Shown here: one piece after another, positions 44,894 to 55,730 of the stretch
Layout: every line of letters begins with the position of its first letter
How positions within the stretch are numbered: the stretch's first letter is position 1
Assembly: GCA_963675135.1 (NCBI GenBank)
Contig: OY776133.1
Span: 41,075,494-41,139,493 of the forward strand
DNA: 64,000 nucleotides
From: Galeopsis tetrahit
Taxonomy: Eukaryota; Streptophyta; Magnoliopsida; Lamiales; Lamiaceae
Direction of reading: 5' to 3'
Notes under the pieces: generated by a model
The model's database searches: none
Told to the model about the DNA's origin: nothing
What the model saw: the letters and a program-made list of their open reading frames with translations, nothing else
Translations under genes and position numbers: made by a program

Positions 44894-44979
44894 ATAGCTC
44901 AGAAGCGCAGGTGTTCGTCTGAATTATTCAGCAGCCAACGGACCCAACCGTCAGAGCTGCGCATTTGTCATCATAGCTA
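44894..44979 (-). ncRNA. snoR43: C/D-box snoRNA, snoR43-like, downstream of tRNA-Gly
   Basis: On the minus strand a short terminal stem (TAGCT/AGCTA) brackets box C ATGATGA (44974-44968), an internal CTGA taken as D' (44954-44951) and box D CTGA (44902-44899). The guides would be the bases before D' (TGCGCAGCT) and before D (CACCTGCGCTT). It begins about ten bases after the tRNA 3' end on the same strand. In plants some tRNA-Gly genes are co-transcribed with a C/D snoRNA of the snoR43 family and separated by RNase Z. The name rests on that arrangement and should be confirmed by alignment. Confidence 0.8.
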
Positions 44980-45602
44980 CGGCAGAAATGCACCAGCCGG
45001 GAATCGAAACCCGGGTCTGTACCGTGGCAGGGTACTATTCTACCACTAGACCACTGGTGCTGATTGTTTTAATTTTCACCTTGGTATAATTTGTATACAT
45101 TTTCATTTCTAGAATGTCTTATTTTCTTTTGTTGTCCATAAATTTTAAAAAATTATGGTGTTCATTTAACTTCATCACATGAGATATAATAGTTCCAATG
45201 AAGGTTTGTATAGGATGATTTCATGTATGAGACGGAACTTCACTTTCCTTCAAAATATAATACGAATATATTTTTAAGCTCACATATCATTCTTGATAAA
45301 AAAAAAAACATATATCATACTCCATATTTTATATGTAATGAAATCTGTCTCATATATGACATTTTTTAATACAATTGTTTGTCTATAGTTTAAACTTGAC
45401 CTTTTTTCATTTGTGCGTCAAATATTTAGTTTGTATGTTTTAATATTCAAATATAGGAATATAGTCAAATCGAGTTGAATTCATTTTTAGAGCACTCTAA
45501 CTCGACTCGTTTATTATTGAGACAAATTTGAGCTTAATTTATCAATATATTATTAGTTCAAAAACTTAACCGAGCTTAATAAATATCAATTATAATTATG
45601 TT
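44896..45602. repeat. Segmental duplicate of 3407-4098
   Basis: This copy keeps both RNA genes complete. The upstream 540 bp match the other copy in order, including GATGATTTCATGTATGAGAC and the TTAGTTCAAAAACTTAA block. Confidence 0.75.
44989..45060 (-). tRNA. trnG-GCC: tRNA-Gly(GCC)
   Basis: The minus strand folds as a standard tRNA. The acceptor stem GCACCAG/CTGGTGC is perfect. The D-arm with A-box TGGTCTAGTGGT is intact. The anticodon stem GTACC/GGTAC holds anticodon GCC (45028-45026). The T-stem CCGGG/CCCGG is intact, and the discriminator A is at 44989. The T-loop reads TTTCGATT, eight bases instead of seven, because of one extra T. That is odd for a functional tRNA and touches the B-box. 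It could be a real mutation or an assembly error. The snoRNA follows directly, so both are probably one Pol III unit. Confidence 0.88.
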
Positions 45603-45615
45603 TAAAATCATATAT

Positions 45616-45907
45616 TGTTGTAGGATATGGTGAAATAAAGAGAAAAGAAAAAACGCAAATAAGCACGTGAAATAGTGTGTTTATTATTTCACCAAATCCC
45701 TTTATTTAAATATACAATACAGGATCACTAAAGGGGGTGTTTGTAAACTCTATAAATAGCTTAAAAACACTTCTCAAAAGTAAAAGCTGACAGTTTTAAA
45801 AAAAATGATTTTGAAAGCAGTTTGTAAAGTTTGAAAACACCCCCTAAATTATCCCTAGATCAAATTACTTGTTGACGAAGGCACAATAATGTGTGTTTCT
45901 TTCAACA
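45616..45907 (-). mobile_element. 3' LTR of an old Copia element
   Basis: On the minus strand it begins TGTTGAAAGAAACACAC and ends CCTACAACA. A GGGGGGGAG polypurine tract lies just upstream (plus 45908-45916). A small MITE-like insertion sits inside. The coding remnant at 46152-46378 belongs to the same element. Confidence 0.6.
45733..45844. mobile_element. Small MITE in the old Copia LTR
   Basis: A 112-bp element with inverted ends GGGGGTGTTT/AAACACCCCC and TAAA on both sides. It is internally AT-rich and hairpin-forming. The superfamily is unclear because target-duplication length is ambiguous. Confidence 0.6.
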
Positions 45908-46151
45908 CTCCCCCCCTTGTGCGCGCGCCAATTCAAATGGTGAATGGTGCATTAATGTTGACTCTTTAAAAAAAAAAGTCAAATAATAAAATTCAATGGA
46001 AAAATAAAAACCTTGGTCGAAGGGGAAAAAGAGAGCAATGCACCTCTGTTGAGACTCCCTCTGAATTATACACCTCTCACCTGATAAGTACATTTATCAA
46101 GTAAGCTCGTAAAAATTTCACATGTCAATTCTTTTTCTGTGTATTTAAAAA

Positions 46152-46378
46152 CTATTTTAGACTATAGAGACTATTAGACAATATTTTTGTAAACAAATCA
46201 ACCTCATTTTCTTTAGATCTTACTTCAGTTACTTGAATTTTGAGCAAAATTTTTTGTTGTTGGTGGTAGAAAATTTTCGGTGATATATATTTTGTATTGT
46301 CACCTCTAATGTAATTCAATTTCATATGTTCATTATAAGCATCATTGTCTTCATAAATCATGTAAACTCTTAAGCGGT
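46152..46378 (-). pseudogene. Copia RNase H C-terminal fragment
   Basis: The minus-strand frame contains MIYEDNDAYNEHMKLNYIRGD, an ISPKIFYHQQQ segment and ENEVDLFTKILSNS, which match the end of Copia RNase H. Everything upstream is lost at the MULE insertion site, and the far flank of the MULE (61669 onward) does not resume a readable pol. It is a relic into which the MULE inserted. Confidence 0.75.
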
Positions 46379-47390
46379 AGAACTCAAAAGAAAATGGGAG
46401 TTTTGGTCCCACCAACCAAGCACCCTAATTTTTTTGGTCCCATGATTTTTAAATGTAGTCCCAATAGGTTAAAGTTTATCAATTTTGGTCCCCATGTTGT
46501 ACAAAATTTGTAATTTCGTCCCAGTCCCGTTAAGTTTTAACGGACAGACTCACGTGGCCGTCAATCGTTATTTTTCACTTCAACCAACGTCAACACTTAA
46601 CAAAATTTCCCAAATCGTGTCAGAACCCTAAATCGTGCCAAAAATCCCCAAAGTCGAAAACTCAAAATCCACAAACTCAAATTCCAAACTCAAAATTTGT
46701 AATCGACGCGAAATGTTGCGACAAAGGCGTAAGATGAAGAAAGGTGTACCCCATATTGTAAGTTTCGATTTCACTTCCACCATTCTTATTCTTACAAACA
46801 TTTGTTTCGATTTTTGCTCAAAAATGAAGTTTATGGGTCGATTTTTGCTTACTTGGTAGTATGTTCTTGCGAATGAACTAAATGTGGTTGTTTTGGGTCG
46901 ATTTTAGATGGGTTTTCACTGTAACTAAATGTGAACGAATGTGGTTGTTTTGAGTCGATTTTAGATGAATTTTCACTGTAACTAGTAAAATCGATTCTGA
47001 TTTTTCAAATTTCTTCATTTTTTAAAATAGGAATTCCCTGTAACTCGTAATTTGTTGATTTAGTTTGGAAAATATCATTAGTGCTTTGGGTTTTATATGG
47101 TCGAATTCACATGCATCTTTGTTTATGTTAGTGAAAATTCTTGTTTAAATGTTTGTAGGTGCCATTGAAATGAGGAAATAATATACAATGGTATTGCAAC
47201 ACGGGGGAACTGTTAAGTGCAAATGATAATTGAGATTTAGTATATAATGGTGGGACAATGAGTGTTTTTTATTTTGAGGATAGAACTAGGGCAGATATTG
47301 GCTATATAAGTAAGGTATGTGAGCAACAAGACTATATTGGGAAGAACAAAGAGGGAAAATTAGAGGAAGTTATATATAGGTAGGGGTGAG

Positions 47391-48305
47391 CACTATTCGG
47401 TTTTTGACCGAAAACCGAACCGAACCGAAATACGAATTCGGTTCGGTTCGGTTTTCGGTTTCGTCTTTTAAAAATCTCGGTTTTCGGTTCGGTTTCGGTT
47501 ATTTCCATAATAAAAATCGGTTAACCGAAACCGACCGAATTAGGGGCACTATATAAATCTTAAACCCTAGATCTATAAACCTAATTCATTTCTTCCCCAC
47601 TCCAGCCCCCAAACGGCGCCTTCCCTCCCCAGATCCCAATCGGACAAACAATTCCGCCGCTGATTCCGGCCACGGCCAGTCGGCCGACTCTGCTGCCTCC
47701 CCACACCAGCCGCCCTCCTCTCCGTCCTCCCCACACCTGCTACCCAACGGCATAATCGGAGAGTGATAAGTGAAGGTAAGTGATTGAGGGGTTAATGTGG
47801 AGAGACATACCAGATGAAATTTGCTCAATTTAGTCGTCTTCTTCCTCTTCTTCTGGGGTATTATTGTTATCTGGCAGGGGAGGGATTGTTTTTGGGAAGG
47901 ATTTCAGTGATGGATTTGGGGTTTTTTGGTTTAAGAAAAGGGATACTGTGGGCGTTTGTTTTTTATTCTCACTTACCCATTACATAAGAGATCACTGTGG
48001 GCGTTTGTTTTTTATTCATCTCTTTTCCATTACATAAGGAATCCCAGCTCGTTCAAGATTGAATTCTCTTTTCCAAATTTGCGACAAAACTGTGGGCGTT
48101 TGTTTTTTCTCTTTTTTCCAGAATTTCGGTTCTAAATTTGGTTTTTCGGTTTTAGCCGAAACCGAACCGAATTATTCGGTTCGGTTAAATTCGGTTTTCA
48201 CTATGCTCGGTTCGGGTTCGGTTAATTATACCGAAATTTCGGTTTTTGTTCGGTTGTGCTAATTCGGTTCGGTTCGGTGACCGAACCGACCGATTCACAC
48301 CCCTA
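47391..48305. mobile_element. hAT-like element 1, rich in GGTTCGGTT
   Basis: Ends TAGGGGTGAGCA and TTCACACCCCTA, with flanking 8-mers TATATAGG and GTTATAGG (two mismatches). Both sub-termini are packed with CCGAACCGAA/TTCGGTTCGG words. There is a GC-rich middle (47580-47760) and no transposase. It interrupts the MULE transposase. Confidence 0.65.
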
Positions 48306-48387
48306 GTTATAGGTATGTTTGACATAGAGAAGTTACTTAACCTAGGCATAGAAACTAGGGTGTTAAAAGTGTGCTTGGTTGGCATAA

Positions 48388-48548
48388 AAACAAAATGAAA
48401 CGTACCAGATGAATGTGATGATTATTTAGGGGAGGTAGAGTTCTTCGATGAAGGTGCAAGTGTGCTTAGTTGGCATAAAAATAAACATACCGGATGAATG
48501 TGATGATTATTTAGGGAAGGCAGAGTTCTTCAATGAAGGTGATGTAGT
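48388..48548. repeat. Tandem duplication inside the MULE transposase
   Basis: GTGCTTGGTTGGCATAAAAA...GATGAAGGTG recurs about 85 bp later with slight divergence (48370s and 48455 onward). It repeats about 28 codons of the PB1-like region. Confidence 0.6.
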
Positions 48549-48589
48549 AGAGAAGGAGGCAGGGCTGTTCAAGTTGTTTGAGGTGCAGA

Positions 48590-48890
48590 TTGAGGTGCAA
48601 AATGAAGACAAAGAGAAAGAAACTGATGTGCAAATTGAGGTGCAAAATGAAGACAGAGAGAAAGATATTGAGAAGGAGATTGAGGTGCAGAATGAAGACA
48701 GAGAGAAAGACATTGAGAAGGAGTTTGAAGTGCATAATGAAGACAGAGAGAAATAAATTGAGAAGGAGTTTGAGGTGCATAATGAAGACAGAGAGAAAGA
48801 AATTGAGGTGCAGAATGAAGACAGAGAGACAGAAATTGAGAAGGAGATTGAGGTGCAGAATGAAGATAGAGAGAAAGAAATTGAGAAGGA
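48590..48890 (+). repeat. 45-bp coding minisatellite (IEVQNEDREKDIEKE)
   Basis: Six to seven units encode an acidic 15-residue repeat in the transposase linker, with one in-frame TAA at 48754. The minus-strand open frames over it are shadows. Confidence 0.9.
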
Positions 48891-51182
48891 GTTTGAGTGG
48901 GGTAATTCTGACTGGGGTAATTTTGAGCAAAATGAAGACATCTTTGATGATGAAGCTCAAATTCAACACATTTTGGAGGTGAAGAATGAGCTTTGTAGTG
49001 ATGGAGAAGCTCTTATGGAAAATGTTGATCATGCTATCAACAAAGGAAAACAAAGAATGCATATTGATGACTCTAATGAGGATATGTATATCTCAGATTT
49101 TAATGAAGATTCTGATTTCATTGGTAGAGAGGAAAGTGATGAGGAAATTATAGATGATATCATTTATAAGGAGAATGTTGACAGTGGAGCTGAGTGGGGT
49201 GGTATTGATGACCACCATTTTTATTTTTATTCATCCAGTGAGGAGGAAGAAATTGACCAAGACAATGAATCTGATTTTGACAGTGTTGGGGAATCTGAAG
49301 CTGATGAAGATGGTGATAGGCCAAATCTTGTTTTCAGGAGATCTTAAGTTGAAAACCCTTCTTTCTTCCTTGAGCAAATATTTGGGACAAAAAAGTTATT
49401 CAAAGATGCAATTACCTACCACAGTGTGCAAACAAGGAGAAGCTTGGCAATAACAAAGAATGATGGGAGGAGAATCTATGCAAGATGCAAGGTAGAAGGA
49501 TGTGATTGACACATTAATGCACTGAAGATGGAAGGTGGGGAACAATTTCAAATCAGACAATACAATACAGATCACACATGTGCTAGGAGTTATCATGTTA
49601 AAAATGTGAAATCTGAATAGTTGGCAAATATTTTTTAGGATAGAACCAAACAAAGAAGTCAGTGGCTTAAAACACCAATCAATGAAGAAACTTGGATGTT
49701 TCATCTCTCACAATCAGGCATACAGGGCAAAAAAGAAGGCAATGATTGCAATTGAGGGTCAAATCACAAATCAATACAACAAATTGTGGGACTACTGCAA
49801 CACCTTAAGGGAGAAGAATCATGGTTCAACATTCATACTGAAACTGAATCAAACACCCACTGGTAACAGATTCTCAAAGTTGTATGTGTGTTTGAATGCA
49901 TTGAAGATGGGGTTCAAAGCTGGATGCAAGACCATGGATTGGTGTTAATGGTTGTCACCTAAAGGGACTTGCTCAAGGTGTGATGCTTACTGCAGTTGGC
50001 ATTGATCCAAATAATGATCCTCTTCTATTGGCATATGCAGTAGTTGGATCAGAAACTAAGGAAGCATGGGAATGGTTCTTGACCTTGTTGAAAGAAGACT
50101 TAATTGAAGGAAAGGAAGATGGATACATCGATCTTTATATCAGACAAGCAAACAGGGTTGATCCCAGCTTTTGAGAAGGTGTTACCTTGTGTGGAAAACA
50201 GATTTTGTGTTAGGCACTTGCATGGGAATATGAAGAAGGCATGATTCAAAGGTGATGCATTCAAGAAGGCTTTGTGGTTTGCTGCCAAGGCAACAATAAT
50301 CCCATATTTTGACAGATGTATGAAAAAATTGAAAGACATAGATGTTAGAGGCTTTCAATGGCTTCAAGAGAAACCAACTTCTCAGTGGTCAAGGTCACAT
50401 TTCAGCACCTTTGGAAAATGTGATACTTTGGTGAACAACATGTGTGAGATACTTAACTTTGTTATCATAGAAGCAAGAAGGAAGCCAATATTGACTATGT
50501 TAGAATGGATCAGAGAATATATGATGACATAACTTCAGAAGAATAGACAAAAATGTGAGAGAAAGTGGGAAGGCAGAAAAACTTGTGGAAGGATTACTTC
50601 TCTCATTTATAAAGAAATTGATGCTTCAAATGATTGTATTCCAGTGAAGTCAAATAACTTCAACTATGAGATTTCTGTTTTTTATGGTTCAAGATATGCA
50701 GTGGATTTGAGGGCTCATACTTGTGATTGCAGAAGATGAGAATTGTCTGGTATACCTTGCAAGCATGATGTAAGTGCAATCCTAGCTCAGAATAATGACA
50801 TTGAGGATTATGTAAACCATTGTTATTCTTTAGAGGCATATCAAGGTGTGTATCAGTTTTCAATTTGTCCAATGAATGGGGAAGAGTTGTGGAAGAAAAC
50901 AGGGTACATAGCACACATGCCTCCAAACTTTGGTAAGAAAAAGTGTGGTAGGCCTACCATAAAAAGAAGAATGGCAGCAGATGAACGTGGAAATGGAGAA
51001 AAGAGAAAAGGTGTGCAAGTAATGCCAAAGTAGAAGAGGCAGAAGAAACAAAGTCAAGGTGGGTAAGGTGGACAAAGTCAAAGTGGGCAAGGCTTACCAA
51101 AACAGAAGAGAAAGATTGTTTGCAAGTTTTGTAAGGATGAGGGTCACATGGAAAAAACTTGTGAGTGGAAGAGGCTTGCTGA

Positions 51183-51300
51183 GACAAAGTGGGATAGCTC
51201 AAGTGGTTAGAGCACCACTACCTAGGCCTTAGGTCCTGGGTTCGAGTCATGGGGAGGGGAAAAAAAGGGATGGGTATTTAACTTCCATCAAAAAAAAAAA
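51183..51300 (+). mobile_element. tRNA-derived SINE, copy B, in the MULE transposase
   Basis: It has the same A-box, B-box and 3' part as copies A and C and ends in an A-tail. The 16-bp duplication GGAAGAGGCTTGCTGA flanks it (51167-51182 and 51301-51316) and comes from the transposase coding sequence. The insertion point is therefore exact. Confidence 0.93.
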
Positions 51301-51648
51301 GGAAGAGGCTTGCTGAAGATTATATGGTAGAGGTTGAGGCAGAAGAAAGGGCATGTGGTGCTTCAACAAGTATGGCACAAGAAGAGAGGTCCATTACTGA
51401 GGTACACGAAGAAAGGGCACCTCCTAAAGTATCCGAAGAGATGACACAAACACAAGATATTCCTCCAATTGACACACAAGAAGACCACCAAGATACTTTA
51501 AGTGTTGTATTTGTTTGAATATTATTAAGTGTTGTGGAATTTTTATACATTTTATTTTACAAATGCAGATCACGGTGCCAGAAGAGATTAGTGATGAGAG
51601 TGGTGATGAACTAAATTAGGAATACATATTAAAAGCATAAACATAGGA

Positions 51649-52075
51649 TTACATAAATGTTATAAACTTGAGCATATAGGGTAGAACACGAAATATTAGG
51701 GGCACGATAAGAAAGTTTCTCTGCTTCTTTAGTTGTTCAACTTGTCCAGCTTGAAAGCCTACGTCTGATGTTAGTTGGTCAGATGTATCCTTCAACATTT
51801 CCACAACTTGTTTTGCATCCTTCATGGTTGATGAGGTCTTGATTTTCAAGCAATAGTGAGTCAATTCTCCTCACCATGCCCGAAAACATTACTTGTCCGG
51901 CGATTTCGAGTTCATCGGCCCAAACAGAAAATGAGCATCCAACACCACTTAGTGAATCGGAACACGTATAAAACAACCTACCTCTGCTTATTTCTTGCTT
52001 TGAAATGCACGTACGAGCCTCTTTTCCACAATGACATTCCACATATTTCGTCTTGGATGTGGAGGATATAGACAT
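51649..52075 (-). pseudogene. GRF-type zinc-finger accessory gene in the MULE
   Basis: The ATG at 52075 (minus) opens CHCGKEARTCISKQ...RLFYTCSD...GCSFSVWADE, a GRF zinc finger with the CxC...C...C pattern, of the kind found in small plant proteins with a C-terminal coiled coil. A frameshift near 51840 moves the reading to a second frame (51864-51649), which supplies the coiled-coil-like and hydrophobic C terminus (LIVPLIFRVLPYMLKFI, a possible membrane segment). The gene points toward the transposase gene tail to tail and lies inside the MULE TIRs. It may be a captured host gene or a standing accessory gene; function is unknown. Confidence 0.7.
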
Positions 52076-52354
52076 GATTTTTTGGGTTTTTTATTTTTGT
52101 GTGGTTGAGTGTAGATGAAGCACAATAATGAGGTTGGAGAGTGTATATATAGATGTAGAAATATTTCCCTCTTTTTAGTACCAATTTTCCCTCCAGTTGT
52201 ATAAGTATCCAATGTTGGCGCCAATTTTCGCTCCAAAATGGAAGAATAATTAATGGGACCAAAAACGCTAACAGCTGACTGACAGCTGACTAACGGGGGG
52301 ACCAAAATTGACAAAATTTAACCTATTGGGACTACACACTACAAGAAAACTGCA

Positions 52355-52765
52355 ATTTAGCCGCGAAAAAATTTGTCGCTAATTCTAATATTTTCGTCGC
52401 TAACGTGAGTTAGCGATGAAATAATTTTGTCGCAGGATTTGTTGCTATACGCCCGTCGCTAACGTGTTTGCGACAAAAAAAATTAATTTTGTCGCAAATG
52501 TTTGCGATGAAAATTTGAGTTTCATCGCAAAATATTAGCGACGAAAATTTGAGTTTCATCGCAAAATATTAGCGACGAAAATATAAGTTTCATCGCAAAA
52601 TGTTAGCGACGAAAATATGAGTTTCATCACAAAATGTTTGCGAGGAAAATCAAACATTTGTCGCAAACACGTTAGCGACGGGTGTATAGCAACAAATCCC
52701 GCGACAAAATTATTCCATCGCTAACTCACATTAGCGACAAAAATATTAGAATTTTTGTCGCTAAT
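52355..52765. repeat. Large inverted repeat in the CACTA left end
   Basis: The left arm (about 52355-52500) and right arm (about 52640-52765) are reverse complements at high identity, for example TTGTTGCTATACGCCCGTCG against CGACGGGTGTATAGCAACAA. The centre is filled with TTAGCGACGAAAAT repeats. Transcribed, it would form a long hairpin RNA. Confidence 0.85.
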
Positions 52766-52799
52766 ATTTGGCTATGGATATCCGATTTACGAATCATTC

Positions 52800-53030
52800 T
52801 CTAAACCCACTTCCGTACACGACCAACCCAACCCGCCCCAACCCACACCCGACCCACCCCAACCGAACCCAACCCACCCCAACTCAATCGTTCTCTAAAC
52901 CTACTTCTGCACTCGACCCGCCCCAACCCGCACCAACACTCGACCCGACACGTACCCAACCCACACCCGCCCTGCCCCAACCAACCCCAACTCAACCCAA
53001 CCCAACCCGCACCCACATACCCCCTCCCCC
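52800..53030. repeat. CCCAACC-type microsatellite
   Basis: Degenerate repeats of CCCAACCC, CCCCAACC and CACCCGA. Open frames here (52768-53064 plus, 52801-53016 minus) are low-complexity translations, not genes. Confidence 0.9.
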
Positions 53031-53062
53031 ATTTTATTTAAATAAATATTTTATTTGGTCTT

Positions 53063-53130
53063 AGTGGGAATTGATCCCGGGTGGATGGGCGCCCGTAGCT
53101 GGGCGCCTACCACTCGGGCAGACAGCTCTT
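53063..53130 (-). repeat. tRNA-like relic (SINE or tRNA pseudogene)
   Basis: The minus strand has GAGCTGTCTGCCCGAGTGG, like a tRNA 5' part with an A-box, and GGGATCAATTCCC, like a T-arm with a B-box, about 50 bases apart. The cloverleaf is incomplete. No A-tail or target duplication was found. Confidence 0.45.
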
Positions 53131-53500
53131 TGGTTCAGTTTTTAATATTAATTATATACGTATTCAATTGTTACTAATTTAGTTATTTTTACTCATTTAA
53201 TAATTTATTTCACTTTTATTAATTGATTAATTTTTAACTTGTAACAACTATATATGTATATATAAGTGTGTATATATATTGTAATTTTTAAAACAATTCC
53301 AATTGTAAAAAATCAATGTTACTTTAACAATTTTTAAAAAATAATAAAAATATTACAATCAATTTTCATTCTCCCATCTTTATGTCCATCTTCATTTGCA
53401 TCATCATATTTATAAATATTTTTATAAACATTCATACGTACTGATTTATAAGACATAAAATTTGGAGAATTATTAAACATTTAATTATATAAATCGATTT
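53131..53500. other. AT-rich CACTA interior, nothing recognised
   Basis: AT-rich sequence with short TATATA runs. No gene is seen. Confidence 0.4.
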
Positions 53501-53504
53501 CTTG

Positions 53505-54797
53505 ATTTAATATTAGCCACAAAATATAATTTTCATTGTTGTTCTTATTATTAACAACAAAATAAAATAATTTGTCAAAAGTGTAGCGATAAAATATTTT
53601 AATTTTGTTGCAAATATTAATTCCAAGAAATTAGCCACAAAAAATATATTTCATCGCAAAATAATAGCGACTAAATATAATTTTCATTGTTGTCCTAATT
53701 ATTAACAACAAAATAAAAGAATTTGTTGCAAGTTTAGCGATGAAATATTTTTATTTCATCGCAAAAAGTAATTTCAATAAATTAGCCACAAAAAATTATA
53801 TTTCATCGCAAAATATTAGCGACAAAATATAATTTTCATTTTTGTTCTAATTATTAACAACAAAATGAAGCAATACGTTGCTAATATAGCGATGAAATAT
53901 TTTAATTTCATCGCAAAAATTAATTTCAATAAATTAGCCACAAAAATTTCTATTTCATCGTAAAATATTAGTGACGAAATATAATTTTAATTGTTGTTCT
54001 GATTATTAACAACAAAATGAAGCAATTTGTTGCTAATATAGCAATGAAATATATAAATTTTGTTGCAAAAATTAATTTCAAGAAATTAGTCACAAAATTT
54101 TCAATTTCATCGCAAAATATTAGAAAGAAAATATAATTGTCATTGTTGCTCTGATTATTAAGAACAAAATGATGCAGTTTGTTGCTAATAAAGTGATGAA
54201 ATATATAAATTTTGTTGCAAAACTTAATTTCAAGAAATTAGCCACAAAAATTTCTATTTCATCGCAAAATATTAGCAACGAAATATAATTTTCATTGTTG
54301 TTCTGATTATTAACAACAAAATGAAGCAATTTGCTGCTAATATAGCGATGAAATATATAAATTTTGTTGCAAAAATTAATTTCAAAAAATTAGCCACGAA
54401 AATTTCTATTTCATCGCAAAATATTAGCAACGAAATATAATTTTCATAGTTTTTCTGATTATTAACAACAAAATGAAGCAAATTGTTGCTAATATAGCGA
54501 TGAAATATACAAATTTTATTGTAAAAAATAATTTCAAGAAATTAGCCACGACAAATTCTATTTAATCGCAAAATATTAGCGACGAAATATAATTTTCATT
54601 GTTGTTTTGATTATTAACAACAAAATGAAACAATTTGTTGCTAATATAGCGATGAAATATATAAATTTTGTTGCAAATATTAAATCAAAGAATTTAGCGA
54701 CGAAAAATTCTATTTGGTTGCAAAATATTAGCGACGAAATATAATTTTTATTGTTATTTTGATTATTAACAACGAAATGAAGCAATTTGTTGCTAAT
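53505..54797. repeat. 152-bp satellite inside the CACTA element, about 8.5 copies
   Basis: Each unit has GATTATTAACAACAAAATG, TTTGTTGCTAATATAGCGAT and ATTTCATCGCAAAATATTAG. The period of 152 bp is shown by recurring blocks at 54120, 54272 and 54576. The units are built from CACTA sub-terminal words. The array is cut by the Copia insertion and its last unit resumes at 60590. Confidence 0.93.
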
Positions 54798-54802
54798 ATA
54801 GC

Positions 54803-55608
54803 TGTTACGATTGTCAATGATAATTCACTTTGACTAGACGTCTCCAATCACAAGCAAACTAATCGGCCAATATTCAATCCAACGAAAGCATGGCAATTCA
54901 CAAATATAAACGAAAACGAAAAACAGAGCACAAGAAGATTTAAGTGGTTCGATCAACGTGATCTACATCCACTGGACACACGACTTCAATTTGATTAAGT
55001 ATAAGAGATGTTTACACACTCATCACTCGGAAAGGGATTTATCCTCACTTCACTCGTGAACTCTCAACTCTCAAAACGAATGCTCACAGGCGTCAAAGAA
55101 TTACAATTACAAGTAATGGGGTATTTATAGGTTGTCAAGGTGATTGCAGCGTGTGTTGAAAGCGTGCTCTGTTGCCACGTGGATTCTGTTACAACCGTGT
55201 AACAAACTCAAACCTTCAGCGTGACCCAATCTGAATTGACCTCCTTGCCCTTCACTTGTCTTCGCAAGACAAGACGACTCCATACTTAGCCAAAAATTAA
55301 CCCTGCTAACAGAACTCAACTAGTCTGGTCAGACCTCTACTTGTCTGGTCTTCCCAACTCGTCTTGTCCTTCGCAACACCCATCTCATCTGTTTGGACTC
55401 ATCCAACTCATCTGATCTGGTCTGAGTTAACTTGTCTGACTCCACCAGCTGATACGCCCAACAGCTGAGTCCTTCAGAAGACTTCTATCAACCAAGTACC
55501 TCGACTGATCTGCCCAACAGACGAGTACAGTAGTAGAGTAGAATCTACCTGATCTTCACAAGACGAGTAGCACTCGTCTAGTCTAGGAGACTTGAGATAA
55601 ACCTCACA
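54803..55608 (-). mobile_element. 3' LTR of the young Copia
   Basis: 806 bp, almost identical to the other LTR. The TATA motif is at 55129-55122 on the minus strand. Confidence 0.93.
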
Positions 55609-55621
55609 ATTCTCCACCTTT
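55609..55621 (-). promoter_or_regulatory. Polypurine tract of the young Copia
   Basis: Minus-strand AAAGGTGGAGAAT abuts the 3' LTR start TGTGAGG. A second copy of GGTGGAGA lies about 25 bp upstream. Confidence 0.75.
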
Positions 55622-55730
55622 AGCTCAAAATCTCCACCTTGAACTAACAGCTCCGATCTATCCTTCTCAAAGGACAGATTCTACTACTAATCTGCCGCCA
55701 CCAGACTAGTAGCCTTCTCCGCAGAGGTCA

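Larger units (their letters stand above)
46713..51518 (+). pseudogene. MULE transposase, multiply broken
   Basis: A possible first exon (ATG 46713, GT donor at about 46759) precedes a PB1-like N-terminal region (MSVFYFEDRTRADIGYI at 47258), which is split by a hAT-like element. An acidic 15-residue repeat follows (48590-48890), then the Cys-rich DNA-binding part (about 49400-49610). The DDE core starts near 49917 with VNGCHLKG, where the family has VDG, so the first catalytic Asp reads Asn. ISDKQTGLIPAFE-type sequence follows (about 50136). The SWIM finger TCDCRR...GIPCKHDVSA (50722-50775) contains a TGA in place of a Trp codon. A CKFCKDEGHMEKTC knuckle is at 51122. At least seven stops or frameshifts and a SINE (51183-51300) break it. 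Confidence 0.85.

Noticed and set aside
48507..49062. Long minus-strand open frames rich in Ser, Phe and Leu
   Set aside because: They are the antisense of the acidic 45-bp coding minisatellite in the MULE transposase.
52768..53064. Pro/Thr-rich open frame
   Set aside because: It is a translation of the CCCAACC microsatellite. No domain is visible.
54120..54785. Three minus-strand open frames starting MLHFVVNNQ
   Set aside because: They repeat every 152 bp, exactly the satellite period, so they are not genes.
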